Assembly (NCBI RefSeq): GCF_003285005.1
Contig: NZ_QMFA01000004.1
Span: forward strand, 1-64,000
Source of the DNA: Paenibacillus sp. YN15
Lineage (GTDB): Bacteria > Bacillota > Bacilli > Paenibacillales > NBRC-103111
Direction of reading: 5' to 3'
DNA length: 64,000 nt
Part shown: in pieces, positions 25,841 to 34,606 of the stretch
Position numbering within the stretch: position 1 is the first letter of the stretch
Layout: each line of letters opens with the position of its first letter
Position numbers and translations under genes: made by a program
The notes under the pieces: generated by a model
Told to the model about the DNA's origin: nothing
The model's database searches: none
Seen by the model: only the letters and a program-made list of their open reading frames with translations

Positions 25841-27472
25841 CTATTCATGTATCCCCGGCCATACCAGCCGCAGACCTGTCCATTCCCCGGGCTTCAACCG
25901 GACAGCCCGCCTGCCCTGCATTCCGCAAAGCTCCCAGCCTTCCGCTTCCTCCACCAGCCGCAGCGGCACCAGCATCACCTCATCGCCGCCGGCGGTGCGG
26001 ATGCGAAGCGCCGTCCGCAGGGCAATGGCCCGGCGGATGAGCTCCTTCTCCGTGGAGGGATGGCCGCGTCCGCCGATGGTCCACCAGGCGGCGGGCACCT
26101 CCGCAGGCAGCGGGTCCAAGCCCGGCGCACCCGTGGCATGGCCGCCGGACCCCTGGCGGTATTCTTCCACGTCCGGCGGGACGATCACCGGCTCCGGCAC
26201 ACGGGCCGGACCCAACCCCCTGCCGCGTGAAACCGAGCCGCCACCGTCAGGACGAGCCGCCCCATGCTCCCGGATAAAACGGATGACACCTTCATCTATA
26301 TCAGCCTTGCTGCAACTCTTAAAGAGCCGGATCAGCGTCTCCGCCGAACCTCCGGCAGCCCGTCCGGCGCCCATGCTCCGGGGAGTCAGACGGAACGCGG
26401 ATATGTCCCCGCGGACTGTCCATTCGCCCCATTGGAGAAGCTCCCACCATAAGGCGGGGGGCGGTTCCGGAGGAACGAGGATCTCCAGATCCGGCTGCAC
26501 CACAATGCCTGCAAAACGGGACTGCTGGTCATTCTCCTGCAATGCGGCAACAGGCGCCGGCAGCATAAAGGCCGTGCCGGACTCCCGCCGCTCCAAACAC
26601 AGCCATCCCCACGCGCCCAGCGGAACCAGCCGGGTGGAAATGAAATCCATCTGTGCCATGCAGTCTAAATCAATCATACCACACACCCGCAACCAGTCAA
26701 ATAGATGATTCAAGGGATACCAGCGCCCTGGCAACGCCGTTTCCACTGCGGCCAGGGCATGAAATTCCCAGCCGCGGAGGGTGGGGGCCACCGCCTTTTT
26801 CCAGATGGAATAGAGCTCCCTTCTGAGAGTACCGCGGGACTTCCCCAGCCACAAAGCCGCAGCTTCCTCTGCGGGCCTTAAGCAGCCGTCCTGCACCAGC
26901 AAAAGGCCCGAGGCCACCGCCATATGAAGCGCAGCCGTCACTGCCGGGCCATAGAGATGGGGCGCGGCTCCGGCAATCCCGCAGCCCTCCAGCTCTTCGT
27001 TGTGGGCCAGAAGCGCCCGCTCCAGCCTGCGCACCGCCTGTCCGGCCAAACCCCCGGACTTCAGCAGCTTCAGCTCCCCGCGGGAAGCGGCCAACAGCAC
27101 CTGGAGCACATCCGCTACAGCATCGCCTGGTTCATTCCGTACCCCCTCCGGCAAACCTCCAGCCGCCTCCGGTTCAGGCTCCAGCCGGGGAAACAGCGTC
27201 TCCCGACAAAAGGCCAAATGCTCCACCGGCACCCGGTATTGGTGCTCCTGCCAGCCTTTGGGCACGGCGGCAACCAATCCGGCGTTCTGCAGCAGGCTTA
27301 GGGCGGCCTTGACATGGGCGGCGCTTAAGCCCTCCTGCAAGGCCAGCTGCGCCAGCTCCTCCTGCTCCGCCGGCAAAGGCCCGCAGCGGGCAACCAGCAG
27401 CCGGAAAACCTCCGCCGCCCAGGGTCGGAGCCTGGCGTAAGCCGCCGCCAGAGCCGCCTCCGGGGAGCTCAT
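25841..27472 (-). CDS. Helicase_C_3-like partner protein of XPB
   Basis: A 543-residue soluble protein whose ATG overlaps the XPB stop codon by four bases (ATGA), so the two are translationally coupled. The N-terminal 100 residues look like winged-helix DNA-binding modules. The stretch IVVQPDLEILVPPEPPP followed by GEWTVRGDISAFRLTPRSM (about 335-385) matches the Helicase_C_3 (PF13625) pattern found in proteins encoded next to bacterial XPB helicases. The final 90 residues (REKELIRRAIALRTALRIR-type strands) resemble a WYL-like or small beta module. There is no helicase motif of its own. It probably modulates or targets the XPB helicase in DNA repair; this role is inferred from linkage. Confidence 0.7.
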   Translation of the reverse strand: MSSPEAALAAAYARLRPWAAEVFRLLVARCGPLPAEQEELAQLALQEGLSAAHVKAALSLLQNAGLVAAVPKGWQEHQYRVPVEHLAFCRETLFPRLEPEPEAAGGLPEGVRNEPGDAVADVLQVLLAASRGELKLLKSGGLAGQAVRRLERALLAHNEELEGCGIAGAAPHLYGPAVTAALHMAVASGLLLVQDGCLRPAEEAAALWLGKSRGTLRRELYSIWKKAVAPTLRGWEFHALAAVETALPGRWYPLNHLFDWLRVCGMIDLDCMAQMDFISTRLVPLGAWGWLCLERRESGTAFMLPAPVAALQENDQQSRFAGIVVQPDLEILVPPEPPPALWWELLQWGEWTVRGDISAFRLTPRSMGAGRAAGGSAETLIRLFKSCSKADIDEGVIRFIREHGAARPDGGGSVSRGRGLGPARVPEPVIVPPDVEEYRQGSGGHATGAPGLDPLPAEVPAAWWTIGGRGHPSTEKELIRRAIALRTALRIRTAGGDEVMLVPLRLVEEAEGWELCGMQGRRAVRLKPGEWTGLRLVWPGIHE

Positions 27473-29172
27473 GGCAGCTCCCGCCCTTCCGCCGCCCCTA
27501 TCAGCTCCGCCGCTTCTTTCACCTCATAGCGGTACCCCTGCTCCAGGAGAAACAGCTGGCGGTTGACGGCAAAATCCTGCTCCCGGCTGTCCTCCGTAAC
27601 CAGCGTATAAAACCGGGCGGCATTGGCGCCGGATTTGGGCCGCAGAATCCTGCCCATCCGCTGGGCCTCCTCCTGCCGGGAGCCGAAGCTGCCGGAAATC
27701 TGTACCGCCACAGAGGCGTCCGGCAGGTCCACCGCAAAGTTGGCCACCCGGGAAACCACCAGAGTCTCTACCTCCCCTTGCCGGAAGGCCTGAAACAGCC
27801 GCTCCCGCTCCTCATGGCGGGTATCGCCGCAGATAAGGGGAATGCCCGTTGCCTCCGCCACCCGGCGCAGCTGGTCCAGATACTGACCGATAATCAGCAC
27901 CCTATCTCCCTGGCAGCCTTCCAGAACCCGGCGCAGAATGTCCAGCTTGCGGGAATTTTCCGCCGCTACCCGGATTTTCTCCCGGGGAAGCGCCTGATCA
28001 TAACCTTCCCGGTCCTCCTCGGAAAAAGGAACCCGCACCTCCGTACACTCCACCTTGGCCAGCCATCCCTCCCGCTCCAGCTGCTTCCAGCTGATTTCAT
28101 AACGCTTGGGGCCCACCAGCCCGAATACATCCGCCTCCAGACCGTCCTCCCGGATCAGAGTGGCGGTCAGCCCAAGCCTGCGGGCGGATTGCAGCTCCGC
28201 CGTCATCCGGAACACCGGCGCCGGGAGCAAATGCACCTCATCGTAAATAATCAGGCCCCAACTCCGGCTGCGGAACAGGTCCAGATGGGCCGTTTCCTTC
28301 CGCCCGGCCCCATGGGTCAGGATATGGTAGGTAGCGATAGTGACGGGACGGACCTCCTTCCGCTCCCCGCTGTATTCGCCGATGTATTCCTCGGTTAAGG
28401 AGGTTTTTTGCAGCAGCTCCCGCTTCCACTGGCTGACGGAGGTGCCGCTTACCGTCAGAATCAGGGTCTCGCAGGCGTAGCGGGCCATCACCGCCAGGCC
28501 CACCACCGTTTTGCCCGCGCCGCAGGGCATAACCACTACACCGCTGCCGCCGCCGTAATCCTGCCGGGCAAAAGCCTCCACAGCCTCCCGCTGATAGCTG
28601 CGCAGACTGAAGGCGGCCCCGCTTGCCAGCTTATCCCGGAACCGCACCGCCAGCGCCTCTCCCGGCAGGAAACCGGCCTCGTCCACCACCGGATATCCGG
28701 CGCGGGCCATCTCCTGCTTGAGCAGCCCCCTGGAGGCCGTCCCGATCTCAACGGTCCGTTCATCCAGCTTGCGGCCAAAAAACCGGCTGACCGCCGGTAG
28801 CCCCTCCAGCAAGGCCACGGCTTCCGCGGACTCCGCTGCCAGCCGGAGGGCAGCATCCCCTTGTGTGAGCCGGAATAAGCCGAAGCGGCCCATTAAGATG
28901 CGGATCTGGTTCTGCACCGTCTGCGGCAGTCCGAAGCGGCTGGCCCCGTGCAGAAAGCGGCAGATCCGGTCGGCGTCCAGCCCGGACGCAGCCGCATTCC
29001 ATAAGGTAAAGGGAGTTATCCGGTACTGGTGCATGCTTCCCGGGGTTTTCACCAGCTCGGCAAAGCCGGAGAGCATTGCGGAGGCTTCTCCCGCTTCCGG
29101 GTGCCCGGCCTCCAGCCAGATGGAGAGATCTTTTTGTATCCAAAGGGGCGGTTCCCCGCTTTTCCATTCCAT
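27469..29172 (-). CDS. XPB-like superfamily 2 DNA helicase
   Basis: A 567-residue helicase of the XPB/Ssl2 type. After an N-terminal helicase-associated region (1-200), motif I is MPCGAGKT (about 235), motif II is DEVH (YDEVHLLPAP), motif III is LGLTATL, and motif VI is QRMGRILRPK (about 515). The C-terminal YTLVTEDSREQDFA matches XPB enzymes. XPB unwinds DNA at damage sites in nucleotide excision repair in eukaryotes and archaea. Bacterial copies occur in a minority of lineages, including Paenibacillus, and their role is not well known. The ATG at 29172 has GGGAGGAAG upstream and begins the conserved sequence. It forms a three-gene unit with the Helicase_C_3 protein and ylbF. Confidence 0.87.
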   Translation of the reverse strand: MEWKSGEPPLWIQKDLSIWLEAGHPEAGEASAMLSGFAELVKTPGSMHQYRITPFTLWNAAASGLDADRICRFLHGASRFGLPQTVQNQIRILMGRFGLFRLTQGDAALRLAAESAEAVALLEGLPAVSRFFGRKLDERTVEIGTASRGLLKQEMARAGYPVVDEAGFLPGEALAVRFRDKLASGAAFSLRSYQREAVEAFARQDYGGGSGVVVMPCGAGKTVVGLAVMARYACETLILTVSGTSVSQWKRELLQKTSLTEEYIGEYSGERKEVRPVTIATYHILTHGAGRKETAHLDLFRSRSWGLIIYDEVHLLPAPVFRMTAELQSARRLGLTATLIREDGLEADVFGLVGPKRYEISWKQLEREGWLAKVECTEVRVPFSEEDREGYDQALPREKIRVAAENSRKLDILRRVLEGCQGDRVLIIGQYLDQLRRVAEATGIPLICGDTRHEERERLFQAFRQGEVETLVVSRVANFAVDLPDASVAVQISGSFGSRQEEAQRMGRILRPKSGANAARFYTLVTEDSREQDFAVNRQLFLLEQGYRYEVKEAAELIGAAEGRELP

Positions 29173-29220
29173 GCGCGCGCTTCCTCCCGCTGCCTTTTTC
29201 CATGTAGTATGCCCATGCGC

Positions 29221-29253
29221 AAAAAGCCCCATCCCCGGCAAGGGGAAAGGGCT
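29221..29253 (-). terminator. terminator of the CBS-domain gene
   Basis: On the minus strand AGCCCTTTCCCC pairs with GGGGATGGGGCT around a short loop and is followed by TTTTT. It separates the CBS gene from the XPB unit. Confidence 0.75.
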
Positions 29254-29280
29254 GTGCGGGGGAAGCTCGCGCTGGAGCGT

Positions 29281-29721
29281 TTAATGCACCGCTCCGGCAA
29301 ATTCATTCTCGGAGATCTTGCTCAGAGCGTCTCCGGCTTCATTCTCGAAGATCTTACGGATTGCCAGATCGCCGATGGACACTACGCCTGCCAGGTTGCC
29401 GTTTTCCACCACAGGCAAACGGCGGATCTGTTTGTCGGCCATGATCTTGGCGGCCTCGTCCACCGTCGTATCCGGGGTAACCGTGGTCACATCGCGGCTC
29501 ATGACCTTTTCAACCTTGGCCGAGCCTTCATTCTTCTGCGCATAGCCGCGCACAACCAGGTCCCGGTCGGTAATGCAGCCGATCAGCTGCTTGCCCTCCA
29601 CTACGGGAATAAAGCCTACATCCTGCTTGGACATGGCTACTGCCACCTCATAAACATTGTCCTGCAGCGTGACGGTGGCGCAGTTCGTGGTCATAATGTC
29701 CTTGACCGTTTTGCTGTTCAT
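29281..29721 (-). CDS. CBS-domain protein (YhcV-like)
   Basis: A 146-residue protein made almost entirely of two CBS domains. The first is residues 5-62 (VKDIMTTNCATVTLQDNV to DRDLVVRGYA) and the second 70-130 (VMSRDVTTVTPDTTVDEAAK to VSIGDLAIRKIFE). CBS pairs bind adenine nucleotides such as AMP, ATP or NADH and usually regulate a partner, but none is encoded beside it. AAGGAGG is placed 11 bases before the ATG. It resembles Bacillus YhcV, a general-stress CBS protein. It is a single-gene transcript with its own terminator. Confidence 0.85.
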   Translation of the reverse strand: MNSKTVKDIMTTNCATVTLQDNVYEVAVAMSKQDVGFIPVVEGKQLIGCITDRDLVVRGYAQKNEGSAKVEKVMSRDVTTVTPDTTVDEAAKIMADKQIRRLPVVENGNLAGVVSIGDLAIRKIFENEAGDALSKISENEFAGAVH

Positions 29722-29808
29722 GGGATTCCTGCCTCCTTGGGGTCCTGTACTGTAGGTTAGGAAAAAGGTGCAGGGTTAGGGTTCCCGCAGTGAACAGGCT
29801 TTACCCGC

Positions 29809-30984
29809 TTAAATTGTCCCAGTCAGCCTGCGCAGCACCAGGGCCGCAAACAACCGGGCAGTCTGCAGAATCGCCGATTCGTCGATATCAAAGCGGGGAT
29901 GATGATGGGGAGCCTCAATTCCCGCCTCCTTGTTGCCGGCGCCAACGAAGAAGAAGCAGCCCGGAATCTTTTCCAGATAGAAGGAAAAATCCTCTCCCGC
30001 CATAATCAAGGGGCAATCCTTAACCTTATCCGCCCCAAAAAGCTGCGCCGCGGTATTCAGCACCCATTCGGTTTCCGCCCGGTGGTTGATCACCGGCGGA
30101 TATCCCAGCTTATAATCCAGCTTATAATCCGCCCCGAACATGGAGCAGGTATCCGCCGTCACCCGGGTAACCCGCTCTTGGGCCTGCATCCGCAGCCCAT
30201 GCTGGAAGGTCCGGACAGTGCCGTTCAAAACGGCCTTCTCCGCAATAACATTAAAGCCCGACCCGGCATGGAAGGAGCCTACCGAAATGACGCTGGGCTC
30301 CACCGGATTCAGATTCCGGCTGACAATGGACTGCAGATTGACCACCAGATGAGCCCCCACCATCAGGCTGTCGATGGTTTCATGGGGCAGGCCGCCGTGC
30401 CCTCCTTTGCCGATAATCTCCAGCAGAAATTCATCCGCGGCAGCCATAATCGGGCCGCTCCGGGTGAAGACCTCACCGGCGGGGAAGGGAGTCCACAGAT
30501 GCGCGCCGTAAATTTCGTCCACTCCATCCAGCACTCCCTCGGCAATCATCGGCTGGGCGCCGCCGGGGCTAAGCTCCTCCGCAGGCTGAAAAATAAACCG
30601 GACCGTTCCGTTCAGCTCCCCTTTGCGGGAGGCCAAATATTTGGCCGTGCCAAGCAAAGCCGCCACATGGCCGTCATGGCCGCAGGCATGCATCACTCCG
30701 GGCACCTTGGAGGCATAGCCGCAGCTCTTTTCATCCTGGATGGGCAAAGCGTCCATATCCGCCCGCAGAGCGATCACAGGGCCGCTCCCTCCGCCTGTTA
30801 GCTCCCCGACTACTCCGTGGCCCCCTACATGCCGCTTGACCTGCAGGCCAAGCTCCTCCAGACGCTCTGCAATAAAGGAAGATGTCCTCTCTTCCTGATA
30901 TGATAACTCGGGATTTTGGTGCAAATGCCTTCTCCAGGCCACCATCTCCGGAAATATCCCTTCAAGTGTTGCCGCTCCTCCCAT
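29809..30984 (-). CDS. M20-family amidohydrolase (N-acyl-amino-acid hydrolase type)
   Basis: A 391-residue metallopeptidase-like enzyme of the M20D group (YxeP, HipO, AmhX relatives), which removes acyl groups from N-acyl amino acids. Metal-ligand motifs are LRADMDALP near residue 78, MHACGHDGH near 107, and PAEE near 141. The late motif GAGNKEAGIEAPHHHPRFDID, with its histidines, binds metal or substrate. No signal peptide, so cytoplasmic. The substrate is not determined by sequence. The ATG has GGAGGAG upstream. It is transcribed away from the ftsW-like gene. Confidence 0.87.
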   Translation of the reverse strand: MGGAATLEGIFPEMVAWRRHLHQNPELSYQEERTSSFIAERLEELGLQVKRHVGGHGVVGELTGGGSGPVIALRADMDALPIQDEKSCGYASKVPGVMHACGHDGHVAALLGTAKYLASRKGELNGTVRFIFQPAEELSPGGAQPMIAEGVLDGVDEIYGAHLWTPFPAGEVFTRSGPIMAAADEFLLEIIGKGGHGGLPHETIDSLMVGAHLVVNLQSIVSRNLNPVEPSVISVGSFHAGSGFNVIAEKAVLNGTVRTFQHGLRMQAQERVTRVTADTCSMFGADYKLDYKLGYPPVINHRAETEWVLNTAAQLFGADKVKDCPLIMAGEDFSFYLEKIPGCFFFVGAGNKEAGIEAPHHHPRFDIDESAILQTARLFAALVLRRLTGTI

Positions 30985-31166
30985 GACACAGCTCCTCCGA
31001 TGAAATAATCTAAATCTGTAAATCTATTGAATCCGAATGTTCGTTTCCTTCTTCATCACCTTGCGGAAGTGCCGGAAACATACTATCATGATAACATGAA
31101 TCGTCCTTTCTTTGGGAGCCGATCCTTTGATTTGAATACATAGGCAGGGGGCGTGAGGGAAACGCC

Positions 31167-32360
31167 ATGAATACAACCCGCAGGGGAACTCCCGACTTTT
31201 TATTGCTGCTTCTTACCTTCACTCTGGTTACATTCGGACTCATCATGGTGTTCAGCGCCAGCTCCATGTCGGCCGCTTATTATTACAGCGGAGACGCCCT
31301 GTATTTTACCAAAAAGCAGATTCTCGGCATCGTGCTGGGCATTATCGGCATGTTCATCTGCATGAACATCCATCATACCAAGCTGAAGAAGCTGACCCCC
31401 CTCTTTTTTATCGGCGTATTGATTGCTCTCGTGCTGGTTCCTTTTATCGGTATTGACGTAAAAGGGGCGCGGAGCTGGTTTGCCATCGGGCCGCTGCAGC
31501 TGCAGCCGTCGGAATTCGCCAAGGTTGCGGTGGTGATGTATCTGGCCGCCCTGATCTCCAAAAAAGAGGACAGGTTCCGCGATTTCAAAAAAGGGCTGAT
31601 CCCGGCATTGGTTATCGTCGGCATGGTGGCTTTCCTGATCATGCTGCAGCCGGACTTCGGCTCTGCCGCCATCCTGTTTATGGGAGCGCTTCTGGTCATT
31701 ATCGTCGGCGGGGCCAATCTGAAGCAGCTGGCTTTTTTGGGCGCTATTGGGGGAGCCTTGGCTTCCTTTGTGCTCGTCATCATGTTCCTGGTCAACTCGG
31801 AGTTTGGCTACCGGATGGAGCGAATCACAACCTTCCTGGACCCTTGGGCGGACGAAACCGGCGCAGGCTTCCATGTGATCCAGTCCCTGTACGCCTTTGG
31901 CCATGGAGGATGGACCGGAGCAGGCTTCGGCCAGAGCATCCAAAAGCTGCACTTTCTTCCCGCACCCCATAATGACTTTATCTTCTCCATCATCGGCGAG
32001 GAGTTGGGATTTCTCGGAAGCTCCCTGTTTCTTCTGGTCTATCTGCTGTTCATCTGGCGGGGGATCATCGTCGCTCTGCGGGCTACAGATACCTTTGCCA
32101 GCCTGACCGGCATCGGCATTATCGGCACCATTGCCATACAGGCCCTGATCAATCTGGGCGGCGTCACCAACTCCATTCCGCTGACAGGGGTAACGCTGCC
32201 GCTGATCAGCTACGGAGGAACCTCGGTTCTGGTCACCCTGGCCAGCCTCGGCATTCTCCTGGGCATCTCCCGGGACTATAACCGGGAAGCGGAGGAGGCC
32301 CACAGCCGCGGCAGCGCAGCCGCTCACAATACCCGGCGGAAGCAGGCGGCAAGCCGCTGA
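31167..32360 (+). CDS. FtsW/SpoVE/RodA-family peptidoglycan glycosyltransferase
   Basis: A 397-residue integral membrane protein of the SEDS family with about ten helices. These proteins polymerise lipid II into glycan strands together with a class B penicillin-binding protein. Characteristic stretches are FSASSM (about 30), GARSWFAIGPLQLQPSEFAK (about 99-118), DFGSA and the conserved loop GFGQSIQKLHFLPAPHNDFIFSIIGEELG (about 254-282), then VTLPLISYGGTS. The sequence is closest in type to FtsW/SpoVE rather than RodA, so it may serve division or the spore cortex. The gene stands alone with no mur or ftsZ genes beside it. A GGGGGCGTGAGGG run precedes the ATG. Confidence 0.87.
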   Translation: MNTTRRGTPDFLLLLLTFTLVTFGLIMVFSASSMSAAYYYSGDALYFTKKQILGIVLGIIGMFICMNIHHTKLKKLTPLFFIGVLIALVLVPFIGIDVKGARSWFAIGPLQLQPSEFAKVAVVMYLAALISKKEDRFRDFKKGLIPALVIVGMVAFLIMLQPDFGSAAILFMGALLVIIVGGANLKQLAFLGAIGGALASFVLVIMFLVNSEFGYRMERITTFLDPWADETGAGFHVIQSLYAFGHGGWTGAGFGQSIQKLHFLPAPHNDFIFSIIGEELGFLGSSLFLLVYLLFIWRGIIVALRATDTFASLTGIGIIGTIAIQALINLGGVTNSIPLTGVTLPLISYGGTSVLVTLASLGILLGISRDYNREAEEAHSRGSAAAHNTRRKQAASR

Positions 32361-32365
32361 AGCGA

Positions 32366-32404
32366 GAAAAAGGAGCCCTTGCTTGCAGGGGCCCCTTCTT
32401 TTTT
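32366..32404. terminator. bidirectional terminator between the ftsW-like and Asp23 genes
   Basis: AAAAAGGAGCCC pairs with GGGGCCCCTTCTTTTTT between convergent genes, with A and T runs on opposite sides. Confidence 0.8.
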
Positions 32405-32423
32405 ATGCCTGGAGCGGGAGCTG

Positions 32424-32804
32424 TTATTTCAGCAGCTTCTGCGGCTCCTCCACCTCTTCCTCGCGGAAGGACACACCCTCCACCTTCACGTTGACTTCCA
32501 CAACCCGCAAACCCGTCATATTCTCAATGGCTTCCCGGACATTGTACTGCAGCTCCCGGCACACTTCCTGGATTTTCGAGCCGTACTGGACGATGACGCG
32601 GAGATGGACAATGGCTTCCACCTGACCAACCTCCACCGTGATGCCCTTTTGCACATTTTTGCCGCTTAACCGTTTGGCAAACCCTTCGGATATTCCTCCG
32701 GACATCGCCGTGATACCCGGCGTCTCCAAGGTCGCCAAGCCTGCAATGGTTGCCACCACATCATCGGATATGCGGATCAATCCCGTTTCAATCGTGTCGG
32801 ACAT
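32424..32804 (-). CDS. Asp23/Gls24-family envelope stress protein
   Basis: A 126-residue cytoplasmic protein of the Asp23/Gls24 family. The pattern IRISDDVVATIAGLATLETPG followed by GISEGFAKRLSGKN and later VEVNVKVEGVSF matches the family and its usual length. Members associate with the membrane through partner proteins and are linked to cell-envelope stress; Bacillus YqhY and YloU are paralogues. The start at 32804 is supported by AAAGGAG nine bases upstream; a GTG at 32813 lies within that ribosome site. It points away from the cation exchanger gene. Confidence 0.85.
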   Translation of the reverse strand: MSDTIETGLIRISDDVVATIAGLATLETPGITAMSGGISEGFAKRLSGKNVQKGITVEVGQVEAIVHLRVIVQYGSKIQEVCRELQYNVREAIENMTGLRVVEVNVKVEGVSFREEEVEEPQKLLK

Positions 32805-32911
32805 GGCTTCCACTCCTTTGCTGCAATCATCTCCCCTTCATTATAATGATTGGAACCGCCCATCGTCAACGAGATCAGCGGCTTTCCCCCTCTTTCCCGC
32901 ACAAATTCAGC

Positions 32912-32941
32912 TTGTCAGAAAAAGCCAGACTTGGTTATAAT
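32912..32941 (+). promoter_or_regulatory. sigma-A-type promoter of the cation/proton exchanger gene
   Basis: TTGTCA and TATAAT are separated by 18 bases. Downstream in the leader is a small hairpin (CCCGCA, loop, TGCGGG at about 32958-32975). Confidence 0.65.
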
Positions 32942-33019
32942 CGATTAGGATTCATACTCCCGCAGCAAAATGCGGGCAGAGGGTGCATGTATTCAAATGG
33001 AAAAGGTGGCGCATGGTGC

Positions 33020-34090
33020 ATGTCGTTGAAAAAGAATTGGTTTTATTTTGCCTTGGGTTTGACCTTTATTGCCAGCGGCAGCGCCCATTATCTGGGGCTG
33101 TCGTCCATCCTGCAATTTGCGCTGGCAGGCATCGCTATTATTTTTGTGGCCGGCTTCCTGGGGAGGGCTACCGAAAGCGTCGCCCACTATGCCGGCAACC
33201 GCGTGGGCGGGTTTCTGAACGCCACCTTCGGCAATGCCGCCGAGCTGATTATCGCCATCATCCTGATCAAGGATGCGGTGAACGGCAAACCCGCGCTGTT
33301 CGATACGGTCAAAGCCAGCATTACCGGCTCCATTATCGGCAATCTGCTGCTGGTATTGGGCTTAAGCGTGCTTATGGGCGGCCTCAAGTTCAAGAATCAG
33401 ACCTACAACATCCGGATGGCGTCCCACAGCTCGTCTCTGATGCTGCTGTCCGTCATTGCCCTGTTTATCCCGGCCATGTTTGCCTCCCGGATGAATCATG
33501 AGCACCTGACCACCCTCAGTCTGACCGTATCCATTCTGCTTGTGGCCGCGTATTTTCTGTGGCTGCTGTTCTCCATGGTTACCCACAAGAATGAGCTGGC
33601 CGACGAAGCCGTGGAGCATGGGGAAGCCCCGTGGAGCAAGAAGCTCTCCATTCTGTTCCTGGTTCTGGCCACTGTCATGGTAGCGCTGGTCAGCGAATGG
33701 ATGGTCGGGACGCTGGAGGAGTTCTCCCATAGATTCGGGCTGTCCGAATTGTTTGTGGGCGCCTTCGTCATCGCCATTGTGGGCAATGCGGCCGAGCATT
33801 CCGCCGCCATTATGCTGGCTCTGAAGAACAAAATCGGCGCCGCCGTGGAAATCGCCGTGGGCAGCAGCCTGCAAATCGCTCTGTTCGTCGCCCCGGTTCT
33901 GGTCATCACCAGCGCGCTGATGGGCCAAACCATGGATATCGTGTTCACCGTCCATGAGCTGGCGGCCATTGGAGTAGCCGTCTTTATTGCCTCCTCCATC
34001 TCCCGGGACGGCTCCACCAACTGGTATGAGGGTGTTCTGCTGCTGACGGTATATGTGATTCTGGGCTTCGCCTTTTTCCTCCTGATGTAA
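33020..34090 (+). CDS. calcium/proton exchanger (CaCA superfamily, Cax type)
   Basis: A 356-residue membrane protein with about eleven helices, of the Cax/ChaA cation:proton antiporter group. Two inverted halves each carry the alpha-repeat that forms the ion site: GGFLNATFGNAAELIIA (about 57-73) and FVIAIVGNAAEHSAAI (about 245-260). The glutamates in GNAAE are the expected calcium ligands. It should expel Ca2+ from the cytoplasm using the proton gradient. The start at 33020 (MSLKKNW) leads into the first helix; an in-frame ATG at 32987 with GAGGG close before it is an alternative. It has its own promoter and ends at a shared terminator with ylaN. Confidence 0.87.
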   Translation: MSLKKNWFYFALGLTFIASGSAHYLGLSSILQFALAGIAIIFVAGFLGRATESVAHYAGNRVGGFLNATFGNAAELIIAIILIKDAVNGKPALFDTVKASITGSIIGNLLLVLGLSVLMGGLKFKNQTYNIRMASHSSSLMLLSVIALFIPAMFASRMNHEHLTTLSLTVSILLVAAYFLWLLFSMVTHKNELADEAVEHGEAPWSKKLSILFLVLATVMVALVSEWMVGTLEEFSHRFGLSELFVGAFVIAIVGNAAEHSAAIMLALKNKIGAAVEIAVGSSLQIALFVAPVLVITSALMGQTMDIVFTVHELAAIGVAVFIASSISRDGSTNWYEGVLLLTVYVILGFAFFLLM

Positions 34091-34113
34091 ATGATCCTCA
34101 CATTGTGTACAGA

Positions 34114-34156
34114 AAAGCCCGAGGAAGCAACCAACCGGTTACTCCTTCGGGCTTTG
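34114..34156. terminator. bidirectional terminator overlapping the end of ylaN
   Basis: AAAGCCCGA pairs with TCGGGCTTT, with further pairing inside. It ends the exchanger transcript and runs into the last codons of the convergent ylaN gene, so it may also act on that gene. Confidence 0.7.
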
Positions 34157-34426
34157 CGCTTCAAACAGAATGGCCAGATTCCGCTCAAGCCTGCTCATGA
34201 TCTCCTTGCCATCCTCTTCTGCCACCAGTCCCGCACGTATGGCAAAGTCCACCTGACGGGAAAGCCCGTACATCTGGGTGTCCAGAACCTCCTCATAAAG
34301 CGGACACTTCCGGGTGGTCAGATTCTCCATCTGTATTTCAATCAGCTTCTCAATCCGTTCCGCATCTTCCTGCAAAAGGTTGAGAGACTTCTGCTTGAGA
34401 TCCCGCATGATTTCCGGCTGCTGCAT
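34139..34426 (-). CDS. ylaN: YlaN family protein
   Basis: A 95-residue helical protein of the YlaN (DUF1507) family at the usual length. The core IEIQMENLTTRKCPLYEEVLDTQMYGLSRQVDFAIR (from about residue 29) is very close to Bacillus YlaN. YlaN is essential in some conditions in Bacillus and Staphylococcus and has been tied to iron homeostasis through the Fur repressor. It has its own promoter and a GGGGGAG ribosome site. Confidence 0.93.
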   Translation of the reverse strand: MQQPEIMRDLKQKSLNLLQEDAERIEKLIEIQMENLTTRKCPLYEEVLDTQMYGLSRQVDFAIRAGLVAEEDGKEIMSRLERNLAILFEAQSPKE

Positions 34427-34467
34427 TCTAGAACTCCCCCTGCCTGAAAAAACATCTCTTATGCTCT

Positions 34468-34496
34468 ATATTATTCGATAATGAAAGAATAAACAA
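34468..34496 (-). promoter_or_regulatory. promoter of ylaN
   Basis: On the minus strand TTGTTT and TAATAT are 17 bases apart in an AT-rich stretch about 40 bases before the ATG. Confidence 0.5.
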
Positions 34497-34544
34497 GTAA
34501 GCCGGCCTTTTCTGTGAAAAGCGTTGTCCGGACCCGAAGATAAC

Positions 34545-34572
34545 AGAAAAAACCTGCCGTTTCAGGCAGGTT
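34545..34572 (-). terminator. terminator of the HPr-like gene
   Basis: On the minus strand AACCTGCC pairs perfectly with GGCAGGTT, followed by TTTT. Confidence 0.8.
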
Positions 34573-34606
34573 TCGCTTGCAGCCCCAAAAGAGACTGTCG
34601 CGGAAA

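Noticed and set aside
31200-32327. 375-codon antisense frame over the ftsW-like gene
   Set aside because: The sense protein matches the SEDS family throughout. The antisense translation is charged and low in hydrophobic structure, as expected of a complement of a membrane protein.
32942-33019. yybP-ykoY-type manganese riboswitch in front of the cation exchanger
   Set aside because: The leader is short, with one 6-base hairpin, and lacks the conserved loops of that aptamer.
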